DNA from: CAYLJO01 sp964383905
GTDB lineage: Bacteria; Acidobacteriota; Blastocatellia; Pyrinomonadales; Pyrinomonadaceae
Assembly: GCA_964383905.1 (NCBI GenBank)
Contig: CAYLJO010000174.1
Location: 1 to 13,496 of the forward strand
DNA length: 13,496 nucleotides
Direction of reading: 5' to 3'
Shown here piece by piece: positions 6,038-13,493 of this stretch (position 1 is its first letter; every line of letters begins with the position of its first letter). The position numbers were made by a program, and so were the translations under genes. The notes beneath the pieces are model-generated. The model saw nothing but the letters and a program-made list of their open reading frames with translations, was not told the DNA's origin and did no database searches.

Positions 6038-7819
6038 ATGAGAAAATCTTTGCGTGTAAGTCTGACGCTCCTCGCCCTGTCAGCGTTGTGTCTGGCGAGC
6101 GCGCCGCATGTTTTTGGCGGCGGCCGCGCTCTCGGTACGATCACCGGCTCGGTGCGGGACAATAAAGGCAACCCGCTCGCCGGGGCCGTTATCTCGCTGC
6201 TCCGCGTCGGGGCCGGCGAGGAGGTCATCAAGCAGACGCAAAGCCGGCCTGATGGAAGCTTTATGGCAAAGATCGCGCCCGGACGCTACAGCCTGAGAGC
6301 TATCGCCAGTGGTTTCAGTGAAGTTCTGTTCAACGACGTGCAGGTTCGCGCCTCCGATCAGCTCGTCTACCGTTTCAACCTCGAGCCCGTTGGATCAGGC
6401 AGAACCGCGCCTGAACGCCGCAACGACCGCGATAACCCGAAATGGGTTCTGCGCTCGGCGCAAAATCGCCGCTCCATCTTCCAGGCGCAAGAGGGTGAGG
6501 ACGATGCGATCAACGTCGCCTTGGGGAGAGGCGATACGGCGGGCGACGCTTCTGAGATCACGACCGGCTCGACGCGTGAAGAAGAGGTCGCAACCGGCTT
6601 GGCGCCTTCCGAACGAACCCCGGCGCGCACACAAGGCGTGATTGAAACCTACGCCGCCGCCTCATCAAACCCATTCGCACCCGGTTATGCCGGATTGAAT
6701 TTTGCTCTCGCGCTTCCGGCCAACAATCGCGTTGACCTTATTTTTGTCGGCCAAACAGTGGCCGGTGCTGGTGCGCCTCAACGCTTTGAAACCACCGCGA
6801 ATGTCCGCGCTGGTGACCGCCACCGGGTCAGCATGAGCTTCGGAGGCGTGACTGGCCTTACCACCCCACCGAAAGGCAGAACGAAGGGCCCTTTGGGCCA
6901 GGTCGCCATGCGTGCGATTGATGAGTGGATTGTGCGCGATGGTGTCGTTCTGGTGCTCGGCGTGGACTACTCAAGCTTCATGGGTTCTGACAAAGCTCAT
7001 GCGATCAGCCCGCGCTTCGGCCTCCAGTTCGATGCTAACGCGCGCACACGTGTGAAGGCAGCCTACGCGCCAGGCGCTGAGCGGGCCGGGGCGCAGAGTG
7101 AGACGTCATTCGAAGATGGCCGTGTGGTGTTCAAACAGCCCGTGACGGAGCCGGTCGCCGTCGTGGACGGTCGCGCGGTGATGGAGCGCAGCCGCCGTTT
7201 AGAGTTCGGCGTCGAAAGGGTGATCGATAACGAATCGAGCGTTGAAGCGACCGCCTTTTTTGATACGACGGCGGGCCGCGGCGTCGGCTTGTTGAGTATG
7301 CCGGTATCTGCCTTTAACGGCGAGAGCGGCGCGGCACTCATCAACGTTGCCAATCAGCAGGGCTCGACGCGCGGCCTGCGCGTCGTTTATACCCGGCGTA
7401 TCAGCCGCGCCTGGAGCGCTTCTGCCGGCTACTCTTTCGGGCGCGGGCAGCGCCTCTCGCCGGGCGGATTGACGAACCCGGCCGAGTTCTTCAGCAGCGG
7501 CTATTTCCAGACGGCCGCGCTACAACTCGGGGCGGACCTCACGACGGGGACGCGCGTCCGCACGGTCTTTCGCTTTTCGCCGGACGCGACCGTATTTGCC
7601 ATCGACCCGTTCGCCGGTCGGCTCGCCGTTTATGATCCATCATTGAGCATTATGGTCACCCAGGAGCTACCCACTTTCGGCCTGCCCGTGCGGGCCGAAG
7701 CCGTGATCGATGCGCGCAATCTGTTCGATACGCAGATTGTTACGGATGGTGGCGAGGCTCCCGCCTGGCTCGGTTCAACGCGACGCTCGGTCCGTGGCGG
7801 CATCTCCGTCAGATTCTGA
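6038..7819 (+). CDS. Outer-membrane barrel protein with N-terminal carboxypeptidase-regulatory domain
   Basis: This 593-residue exported protein has a signal peptide at about residues 1-22 (basic MRKSLR, then a hydrophobic core). A CarboxypepD_reg-like beta-sandwich spans about 32-117 (GTITGSVRDNKGNPLAGAVI, then PDGSFMAKIAPGRYSLRAIA). A charged linker, about 118-200, contains NPKWVLRSAQNRR. From about 205 to the end come alternating beta segments that finish in GISVRF, a C-terminal Phe typical of outer-membrane barrels. This resembles a shortened Acidobacteriota TonB-dependent-receptor-like protein: such receptors are often about 1000 residues with a plug domain, and none is recognisable here. 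The start is the ATG at 6038, because CCGGAGG at 6021-6027 lies 10 nt upstream; a TTG at 6029 is too close to that site. Ligand and transport role are unknown. The kinase gene follows on the same strand. Confidence 0.8.
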   Translation: MRKSLRVSLTLLALSALCLASAPHVFGGGRALGTITGSVRDNKGNPLAGAVISLLRVGAGEEVIKQTQSRPDGSFMAKIAPGRYSLRAIASGFSEVLFNDVQVRASDQLVYRFNLEPVGSGRTAPERRNDRDNPKWVLRSAQNRRSIFQAQEGEDDAINVALGRGDTAGDASEITTGSTREEEVATGLAPSERTPARTQGVIETYAAASSNPFAPGYAGLNFALALPANNRVDLIFVGQTVAGAGAPQRFETTANVRAGDRHRVSMSFGGVTGLTTPPKGRTKGPLGQVAMRAIDEWIVRDGVVLVLGVDYSSFMGSDKAHAISPRFGLQFDANARTRVKAAYAPGAERAGAQSETSFEDGRVVFKQPVTEPVAVVDGRAVMERSRRLEFGVERVIDNESSVEATAFFDTTAGRGVGLLSMPVSAFNGESGAALINVANQQGSTRGLRVVYTRRISRAWSASAGYSFGRGQRLSPGGLTNPAEFFSSGYFQTAALQLGADLTTGTRVRTVFRFSPDATVFAIDPFAGRLAVYDPSLSIMVTQELPTFGLPVRAEAVIDARNLFDTQIVTDGGEAPAWLGSTRRSVRGGISVRF

Positions 7820-8124
7820 AGAGGGGAAATGGGTAAGATATAAGAATTTATAGGTGTATTTACCCTCCGCCGCTTTTCTCCAAATTCTCGGACGGCTACG
7901 AAAACTTGGATGCCGCCGGCCCTCAGCCTCCCATCTAATTTCTCGCCTGGAACAATTTAGATGGGCCTCAAATCACGGGCAAATAACGCTCTGATCGCGG
8001 CGCGTTGAGATTCCTGATGAAGTGAAGCGAGGGGCAAACTCCTTGCCGAGACTTCGGAACATCGCTTGCTTTAGAGAAACAGATTGTTGAAGTGTATTTG
8101 CCCTCAGGAAAGGCGGGACGCGCG
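7820..8124. other. Intergenic region before the histidine kinase gene
   Basis: This 305-nt region contains a 9-bp inverted repeat, CCCATCTAA at 7930-7938 and TTAGATGGG at 7957-7965. Near the barrel gene stop there is a weak hairpin, GGGTAA at about 7832 pairing with TTACCC at about 7860. No clear sigma-70 or sigma-54 promoter was found, and no small protein-like frame was recognised. The last 33 nt could be coding if the kinase starts at GTG 8092. Confidence 0.45.
7930..7965. repeat. 9-bp inverted repeat upstream of the kinase gene
   Basis: CCCATCTAA at 7930-7938 and TTAGATGGG at 7957-7965 are perfectly inverted around an 18-nt centre. It lies 110 nt after the barrel gene stop and 160 nt before the kinase start. 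It could be a weak terminator or a binding site; the arms are AT-mixed and no T-run follows. Confidence 0.5.
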
Positions 8125-11091
8125 GTGAAGGGGTCGGTGCTGACGACGCGGACATGGGCGCTGCTGGTTGTGGCGGCCCTGCTTGTCATTGCCGGCGCGC
8201 TCAATTTCGCGCAACGCTGGAAGTACAAGTCTCCGCCCACCGATGGCATCACTTGGAGACAGGATCAGAACGGGATTATTGCGCAATCGGTTGAGCCCAA
8301 TTCGACGGGCGGGCGGGCGGGCATCCTCCCCGGCGACCGCCTGATCGCGATCAGCGAAAATGACAGGGATTACGAAGAGATTGGGCTTGCTCGTGATGCG
8401 CAAATCTATCTGGAAGAGGCGGGCGTCGGCGGGCACCTCTCATACCTCATCGAGCGACCATCCTTCCCCGAAGAGACACGCTTTTACTACGCAGATCTTT
8501 ATCATCTGGAAGCTGTTTCAAACTGGACGACGCTCGATATTTACCTTAACCTGATCGGCCTCGTCTACCTCTTCGTCGGCCTCTTTGTGATCTTCAAGCA
8601 GGGGGGCCGCGCGCCCTTCGTCCTCCATTTCGCGACATTATGCTTGGTGGCCTTTGTCTTCCATTTCTATCGACAGATCGGCATATACAAAGATCTCGAC
8701 CTCGCCGTCGCGTTTCTGAAGAACGCCGCGTTTATTCTGTTCGCCCCGCTCTTTCTGCATTTCTGCGCGATCTACCCGGCGCGTCATCATCTTTCAAACC
8801 GGCGACGTTGGCTGGCCGTCTTGATCTACATTCCCGCGCTCCTGCTGCTCGCGGCCGCCGCGCTCCTCTTTTTCGTCCCGTCCGCGCGCCCGGCCCTTGG
8901 CCCCCCGGAAAGCTCGCCCGTCTGGACTTACAAAACTATTCTGGGTCTGGCTCTTTCAGAGGACTTTATCGGCCGGTTCTACAGAATAAGTTTCGCTCAT
9001 TTCTGGCTGGGGTTGCTGGCTGGCACCGGCCTGCTCGTACGGAGATTCGTGAAGAGCGAGTCGGCCGTCGTCCGCCAGCAGCTCAAGTGGGTGGTATGGG
9101 GATCAGCCCTGGCGATTACTCCCTTCACGATCTTTTACGCGATCGGCTACCTGTCCGGCGCGCCGAGCGACCGCTGGCTGACCGGCGTCGCAATTCTGCC
9201 CCTCGCCCTGATACCGTTGACGTTCGGGAACTCTGTCGTACGCTACCGCCTGATGGATGTCGACATGGTAGTGCGCCGTGTCGCCGCATACGCGCTGACG
9301 ACGCTGGCCATCGCTTTGATGAGCGGGGCGGTAGTGTACATCGCGACGTTTTACGCGCTCTTTGGCGAGGTCAACTTTAAAGAGCTCACTCTCAGGCTCG
9401 TCTTCGCGGTCGTCTCCATGACGGCGATCGTGATGATTGCCGCGCCGATTAAGAATTTCCTCCAGGAGCGCCTCGACCGGCTCTTTTACGGCGAGCGCTA
9501 CGACTTGCGCCAGGGCCTCCTCGATTTCGGGCGGACCCTTTCGGCCACTACCGCCCTTGAGCCGCTGCTTGACGCGCTCGTGCGCCGCCTCCAGCAGGTG
9601 CTCAGTGTGGAGCGCGTTGCCATCTTCGTCGAAGATGGCCGCCAGGGGTCGGGCTACCGCGTGGCGCGCGTCGCCGGGTTATCCCCTGTGATGGTCGTCC
9701 CCCCTGACTTTCGCGAGATGATCAGAACGCGTTCCGCCCAGACGGGCGTCGTGCGAGCAGACGATCTTGACCTCGTACCGGAGACTTCCGGCTTCGTCCG
9801 CCGTGCACTTCACTACTACGTGCCGTGCGTTGTCCGCGGGCGGATGGTCGCCGTCATCGGTCTCGGCCGCTCGGCCGACGGGGCGCTGCTCTCGTCCGAG
9901 GACGTAGAAATATTGCGCACCGTCTCCGGCTACGTTGCGGTCGCGATTGAAAACAGCCTGCTCTATCAAGAGCAGAGGGAGCGCGCCGCGGAGCTCGAGC
10001 TGTTGAAGGAGTTCAACGAGTCCATCGTTGAATCCATTAACGTCGGATTGCTCGCCGTGGACTTGGACGGGCGTGTGACGCGGTGCAACTCGGCGCTCGA
10101 AGAGATACTCGGCGCGCGTCGCGACGAGAGTGTTGGCAAATTTGTGGAAGAGCTCTTCGCCGAGGATTTTGCGGAGACGCTGAAACAAGTTCTGGGCAGC
10201 GCCAGGTGGCGGCTCTCTGAACAGCGAAATATTTATAAGCTGCACACGGCGACGCGCGGCGGCCGGTCGTTGGTTCTCAACATCGCCATCGCGCCTTTAC
10301 GCGCCGATTCACGCGGGCGCACCGGTGCGCTCGTCGTCCTTGAGGATGTCACCACGCGCATCCGCCTCGAAGAACAGTTGCAGCAGCGCGAGAAGCTTTC
10401 CTCAATCGGCCTGCTCGCCGCCGGTGTGGCCCACGAAGTCAACACCCCGCTGACGGGTGTTTCGTCGTACGCGCAGATGCTCCTGGGCATGCTCCCGGAA
10501 ACCGACCCCAAGCACGCCCTCCTCCAGAAAGTACGCCGCCAGGCCGACCGTGCCTCCAATATTGTGAATAATCTTCTGAACTTCTCGCGCACGGGAAGCG
10601 CCACCGAGTTCAATGAGCTTGACGTTCATCGGGTACTGGACGACACACTGCAGTTGCTCGAGCCGCAAATGCGCGGGAGCCGGATCGAGATTGTGCGCCG
10701 GTACGAGCCGGAGCTTCCAAAGGCCTTCGGCAACGCCGGAAAGCTGCAACAGGTCTTCACGAATCTACTCCTGAACGCGCGCGACGCCATCCCCGAAGGC
10801 GGACGCGTTACACTGGCGACGGCTTCGGGCGAGGATGACGTGATCGTCATCGAAGTCGCGGATACCGGCATTGGCATCGCGCCGGAAAATGTCGCGAAGA
10901 TTTACGACCCGTTCTTCACCACCAAGGGCGTCGGACGCGGCACAGGCTTAGGACTTGCCGTCTCCTACGGCATCGTGCAGGAGCATGCCGGCCATATCAT
11001 GGTCGAGAGCACGCCGGGCCGCGGCACAACCTTCCGCATCACCCTGCCGACGGCCGGTGCGCGCGCGCGGCTGCAAGCGGCCAGCGACTGA
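8125..11091 (+). CDS. PDZ-multi-TM-GAF-PAS sensor histidine kinase
   Basis: This is a 988-residue membrane kinase. Order, with GTG 8125 as residue 1: membrane helix at 10-30; PDZ-like domain at about 39-111 with GIIAQSVEPN and AGILPGDRLIAI; about nine membrane helices between 134 and 441; a RLFYGERYD motif at 452-460; GAF at about 475-613; PAS at about 625-746; HisKA with the phospho-acceptor His770 in GVAHEVNTPLTG; and an ATPase domain at about 865-975 with N-box NLLLNARDAI, DTGIGI, FFTTKG and GRGTGLGLAVS. All catalytic boxes are intact, and the form fits NtrB-like kinases that partner sigma-54 regulators. The start is uncertain: AGGAAAGG at 8106-8113 favours GTG 8125, while GTG 8092 in the same frame would add 11 residues. 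The paired regulator follows 177 nt later, across a long inverted repeat. Confidence 0.93.
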   Translation: MKGSVLTTRTWALLVVAALLVIAGALNFAQRWKYKSPPTDGITWRQDQNGIIAQSVEPNSTGGRAGILPGDRLIAISENDRDYEEIGLARDAQIYLEEAGVGGHLSYLIERPSFPEETRFYYADLYHLEAVSNWTTLDIYLNLIGLVYLFVGLFVIFKQGGRAPFVLHFATLCLVAFVFHFYRQIGIYKDLDLAVAFLKNAAFILFAPLFLHFCAIYPARHHLSNRRRWLAVLIYIPALLLLAAAALLFFVPSARPALGPPESSPVWTYKTILGLALSEDFIGRFYRISFAHFWLGLLAGTGLLVRRFVKSESAVVRQQLKWVVWGSALAITPFTIFYAIGYLSGAPSDRWLTGVAILPLALIPLTFGNSVVRYRLMDVDMVVRRVAAYALTTLAIALMSGAVVYIATFYALFGEVNFKELTLRLVFAVVSMTAIVMIAAPIKNFLQERLDRLFYGERYDLRQGLLDFGRTLSATTALEPLLDALVRRLQQVLSVERVAIFVEDGRQGSGYRVARVAGLSPVMVVPPDFREMIRTRSAQTGVVRADDLDLVPETSGFVRRALHYYVPCVVRGRMVAVIGLGRSADGALLSSEDVEILRTVSGYVAVAIENSLLYQEQRERAAELELLKEFNESIVESINVGLLAVDLDGRVTRCNSALEEILGARRDESVGKFVEELFAEDFAETLKQVLGSARWRLSEQRNIYKLHTATRGGRSLVLNIAIAPLRADSRGRTGALVVLEDVTTRIRLEEQLQQREKLSSIGLLAAGVAHEVNTPLTGVSSYAQMLLGMLPETDPKHALLQKVRRQADRASNIVNNLLNFSRTGSATEFNELDVHRVLDDTLQLLEPQMRGSRIEIVRRYEPELPKAFGNAGKLQQVFTNLLLNARDAIPEGGRVTLATASGEDDVIVIEVADTGIGIAPENVAKIYDPFFTTKGVGRGTGLGLAVSYGIVQEHAGHIMVESTPGRGTTFRITLPTAGARARLQAASD

Positions 11092-11100
11092 ATAAGGCCG

Positions 11101-11167
11101 AAGGTAAAAGGGAAAAGGCAGAACCGAGCGACCGCGTGTTGCACTTTTGCCTTTTTCCTTTTACCTT
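11101..11167. terminator. 20-bp inverted repeat between kinase and regulator genes
   Basis: The 20-nt arm at 11101-11120 (AAGGTAAAAGGGAAAAGGCA) pairs with 11148-11167 at 19 positions, and the remaining position is a G-U pair in RNA. The loop is 27 nt. It begins 9 nt after the kinase stop, and T-rich sequence continues to about 11175. The arms are built of A/G words such as AAAAGG. It could act as a terminator or attenuator between the two genes, or stabilise the kinase mRNA. Confidence 0.6.
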
Positions 11168-11268
11168 TTTACTTTAAACGCTTCGAAGATCCGGCGCCGC
11201 GCGCCTGGCTCCCGGCGGTAGGCGCGGATAAATGTTGAATAAAGGTGGTAGTGAGAGCGGAAAGACGA

Positions 11269-12678
11269 ATGGCAAAGAAGGGTTCGGTGCTCGTCGTTGA
11301 CGACGAGGAGATCATGCGCGACGTGCTGGAGACGCTGCTGTCGGCGGAAGGCTACCGTGTTGATCTGGCTAAGACCGGTGAAGAAGGTTTAGAGGCGTAC
11401 GGCCGCCGCGCTTATGACGTCGTGCTGCTCGACGTCTCAATGCCGGGCATGGGCGGCCTGCGCGCGCTGGGAGAGTTTTTAAAGGCCGACCCCGACGCTG
11501 TGATCGTTATGATCACTGCTTACGCGACCTTTGATACGGCCGTCGCCGCCTGGGAGCGCGGGGCATTCGGCTGCATCCGTAAGCCATTTCAGAATGAGCA
11601 GGTGACGGCGACGATCGCCGCCGGCATCAAGCGCCGGCGCAAAGAAGAGGAGCGACAGGCGCTGCGGCGCGCGATGAGCCGCGCGGTTGATCGGGGGGCG
11701 ATCGTCGGGCGTTCCGACGTAATGCAGCAGGTGCTCAAGCTGGTGGATCAGGTCGCGCCCGCGCGCTCAACCGTGCTCATTACCGGTGAGAGCGGGACCG
11801 GCAAGGAACTGATTGCCAAGGCGATTCACGAGTCGAGTCCGCGCGCCCCGAGACATTTCGTCACCGTCAACTCCTCCAACATCCCTTCCGAGCTCCTGGA
11901 GTCAGAACTTTTCGGCCACACGCGCGGCGCTTTCACGGGCGCGGTGGCGGCTAAGAAGGGTTTGTTTGAAGTCGCCGACGGTGGCTCGATCTTCCTTGAC
12001 GAGATCGGCGACATCCCGCCGGAAACGCAGGCCCGCCTGCTGCGCGTCATACAGGAGCGCGAGTTCACACCGCTCGGCGATACCGCCCCGCGCCGGGTGG
12101 ATGTGCGCATCATCGCGGCGACAAACATTGACTTGAAGGAGGCCGTCAAGCAGGGCAGCTTCCGTGAGGATCTGTATTACAGGCTATCGGTCGTGCCGAT
12201 CGAATTGCCCCCGCTGCGCGAACGGCGTGAAGATATTCTGCCGCTGGCGCAGCACTTCATCCGAAAGTACAACGAAGAGAACGGCCGTCAGGTCTCCGAG
12301 CAAATCTCACCCGACGTGCTGAGCCTGTTAGAAACGTACTCGTGGCCGGGCAACGTGCGCGAGTTGGAGAACGCCGTCGAGCGGGCGGTCGTCATCGCCT
12401 CGGGGCCGGAGATCACGCGCGAGTGTTTGCGGTCCGAGATCAGCGACCCGCAGGTGGCGCTCGCCGCAACAAGCGATGGCGCGGGCGGGGCCTCCCCGCT
12501 CGATCTTGGACGTGGCGTGAACTTTTACGACGAGGTGCGGCGTTTCGAGGTTGATCTGATCCGACGCGCGCTCGAACAGACCGGCGGCCACCAATCGCGC
12601 GCCGCGCGTCTTCTCGGCATGAACGCCACAACGCTTAACTCTAAGATCAAGACCTACAATATCAATCTGCGGCCTTAA
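11269..12678 (+). CDS. Sigma-54-dependent response regulator (NtrC type)
   Basis: This 469-residue regulator is complete. The receiver domain, residues 5-120, has Asp11/Asp12, phospho-acceptor Asp55 in LLDVSMPG, Thr83 and Lys105. The AAA+ domain, about 145-385, has Walker A GESGTGKE at 173-180, the sigma-54 contact loop GAFTGA at 220-225, Walker B IFLDEIGD at 241-248, FREDLYYRL at 298-306 with arginine-finger candidates, and WPGNVREL at 359-366. A Gly/Ser/Ala linker at about 395-412 leads to a Fis-type helix-turn-helix at 425-465 (GGHQSRAARLLGMNATTLNSKI). It activates RNA polymerase containing sigma-54 when phosphorylated, very probably by the upstream kinase. The start is ATG 11269, with GGAAAG 4 nt upstream; in-frame GTG codons at 11245 and 11251 are alternatives. 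Its targets are not identified here. Confidence 0.95.
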   Translation: MAKKGSVLVVDDEEIMRDVLETLLSAEGYRVDLAKTGEEGLEAYGRRAYDVVLLDVSMPGMGGLRALGEFLKADPDAVIVMITAYATFDTAVAAWERGAFGCIRKPFQNEQVTATIAAGIKRRRKEEERQALRRAMSRAVDRGAIVGRSDVMQQVLKLVDQVAPARSTVLITGESGTGKELIAKAIHESSPRAPRHFVTVNSSNIPSELLESELFGHTRGAFTGAVAAKKGLFEVADGGSIFLDEIGDIPPETQARLLRVIQEREFTPLGDTAPRRVDVRIIAATNIDLKEAVKQGSFREDLYYRLSVVPIELPPLRERREDILPLAQHFIRKYNEENGRQVSEQISPDVLSLLETYSWPGNVRELENAVERAVVIASGPEITRECLRSEISDPQVALAATSDGAGGASPLDLGRGVNFYDEVRRFEVDLIRRALEQTGGHQSRAARLLGMNATTLNSKIKTYNINLRP

Positions 12679-12737
12679 AGATATCGCGGTTGCGCAAGGC
12701 CCGGCGTGAGACTATTGCTCTTCTGACCGCCGTGTGA

Positions 12738-13298
12738 CTACTGCATTTTCTGCATCGTCACGGTGACGAGTGGCGCGTCTCCGGCAGTCCGGTAGTAAGC
12801 GACCCAGTAACCGGCTTGAGGGTAACGCACCAGCTTGTACATCGACCCGTCGGGTTTAGCTTGAATCTCCTCGCCGATCACCGCCTTGGGCGCCGGGGCG
12901 CCCGCGTTGTTACCCAGGTAGTTGACGGAGATGGCCGTTACTTTACCCTTATCGTCGTAATAGACCTGCACCGATTCAGTATCGGAGAAGACGAAGTAGT
13001 CTTGCTGGGCACTTTTCTCCTTCTGGTGGTCAAGCTTGTGCCGCACCTCATCGGCGTTCATCCCAATGCGTACACCTCTGTAATCACTCCAGAGCGGCGC
13101 GGCGACCACCTTGACGCTTTCGCCGGCCGGATTAGCCTCCCGAGGTGCCTTTGTAACTACAATCTTTGTCGTAGCGGTTTGAGTCGTCCGCGCCTCTTGC
13201 GCGTTTGTGATCGGGGCAATCAAAATAAATGTTACCGTAAATAGCGCTAACGCGGGTGACGAATGGAACGCGAATCTGGTAAATCTATTCGTAATCAT
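12738..13298 (-). CDS. Exported protein with a BamE/OmlA-like segment
   Basis: This 186-residue protein of unknown function has a signal peptide at residues 1-33, hydrophobic at about 15-30 and probably cut after TNA before QEART. A Thr/Ala-rich spacer (34-66) follows. Residues 72-128 read YRGVRIGMNADEVRHKL, then YFVFSDTESVQVYYDDKG and KVTAISVNYLG. This order (GVRIGM plus an amphipathic helix, then strands) resembles small BamE/OmlA-like folds, but no lipobox is present, so the match is tentative. The C-terminal part (about 133-186) contains MYKLVRYPQAGYWVAYYRT. The start is supported by GAGGGG (minus, 13304-13309) 5 nt before the ATG. The gene runs toward the regulator gene, with 59 nt between their stop codons. 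Location is predicted to be the periplasm. Confidence 0.65.
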   Translation of the reverse strand: MITNRFTRFAFHSSPALALFTVTFILIAPITNAQEARTTQTATTKIVVTKAPREANPAGESVKVVAAPLWSDYRGVRIGMNADEVRHKLDHQKEKSAQQDYFVFSDTESVQVYYDDKGKVTAISVNYLGNNAGAPAPKAVIGEEIQAKPDGSMYKLVRYPQAGYWVAYYRTAGDAPLVTVTMQKMQ

Positions 13299-13367
13299 AC
13301 TTTCCCCTCGGCTTTGGAGTTAATACCTTCAATCCCCAGGTTAGAGGGGTAAGAGGGGCGGGCGCAA

Positions 13368-13403
13368 GTGTGTGATCACTTATAGATCGTGGGTGATTAC
13401 ACT
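13368..13403. promoter_or_regulatory. Direct repeats upstream of the exported-protein gene
   Basis: GTGTGTGATCACT at 13368-13380 and GTGGGTGATTACACT at 13389-13403 share the pattern GTGnGTGATnAC with a 21-nt period, two helical turns. The first copy also contains AAGTG and CACTT as an inverted pair around TGTGAT. A TATAAG hexamer (minus, 13384-13379) overlaps the site, so a regulator could act here on the leftward gene. Operator function is inferred. Confidence 0.35.
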
Positions 13404-13418
13404 CATGAGGATAGGTAA

Positions 13419-13493
13419 TCAGCCGGACCGCCCGCGCTCAATAACATAGCGCGCGATCTCGACGCGATTGCTGAAATTCTTCTTAGCTCGACT
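13419..13493 (-). pseudogene. Possible C-terminal remnant of a LuxR/NarL-type regulator
   Basis: On the minus strand the last codons at the right edge read KKNFSNRVEIARYVIERG, followed by RSG and a stop at 13419-13421. The pattern SNRVEIARYVIERG resembles the final helix of NarL/LuxR-type DNA-binding domains (compare NRVELVRYAI in relatives). However, an in-frame TAA occupies 13494-13496, only about 24 codons upstream, so either the gene is frameshifted or degraded, or the likeness is chance. The rest would lie outside the window. Confidence 0.3.

Noticed and set aside
12755..12767. Palindrome CGTCACGGTGACG near the 3' end of the exported-protein gene
   Set aside because: It lies within codons of that gene, has 6-bp arms with a single central base, cannot form a normal RNA hairpin and is not associated with the other repeats.
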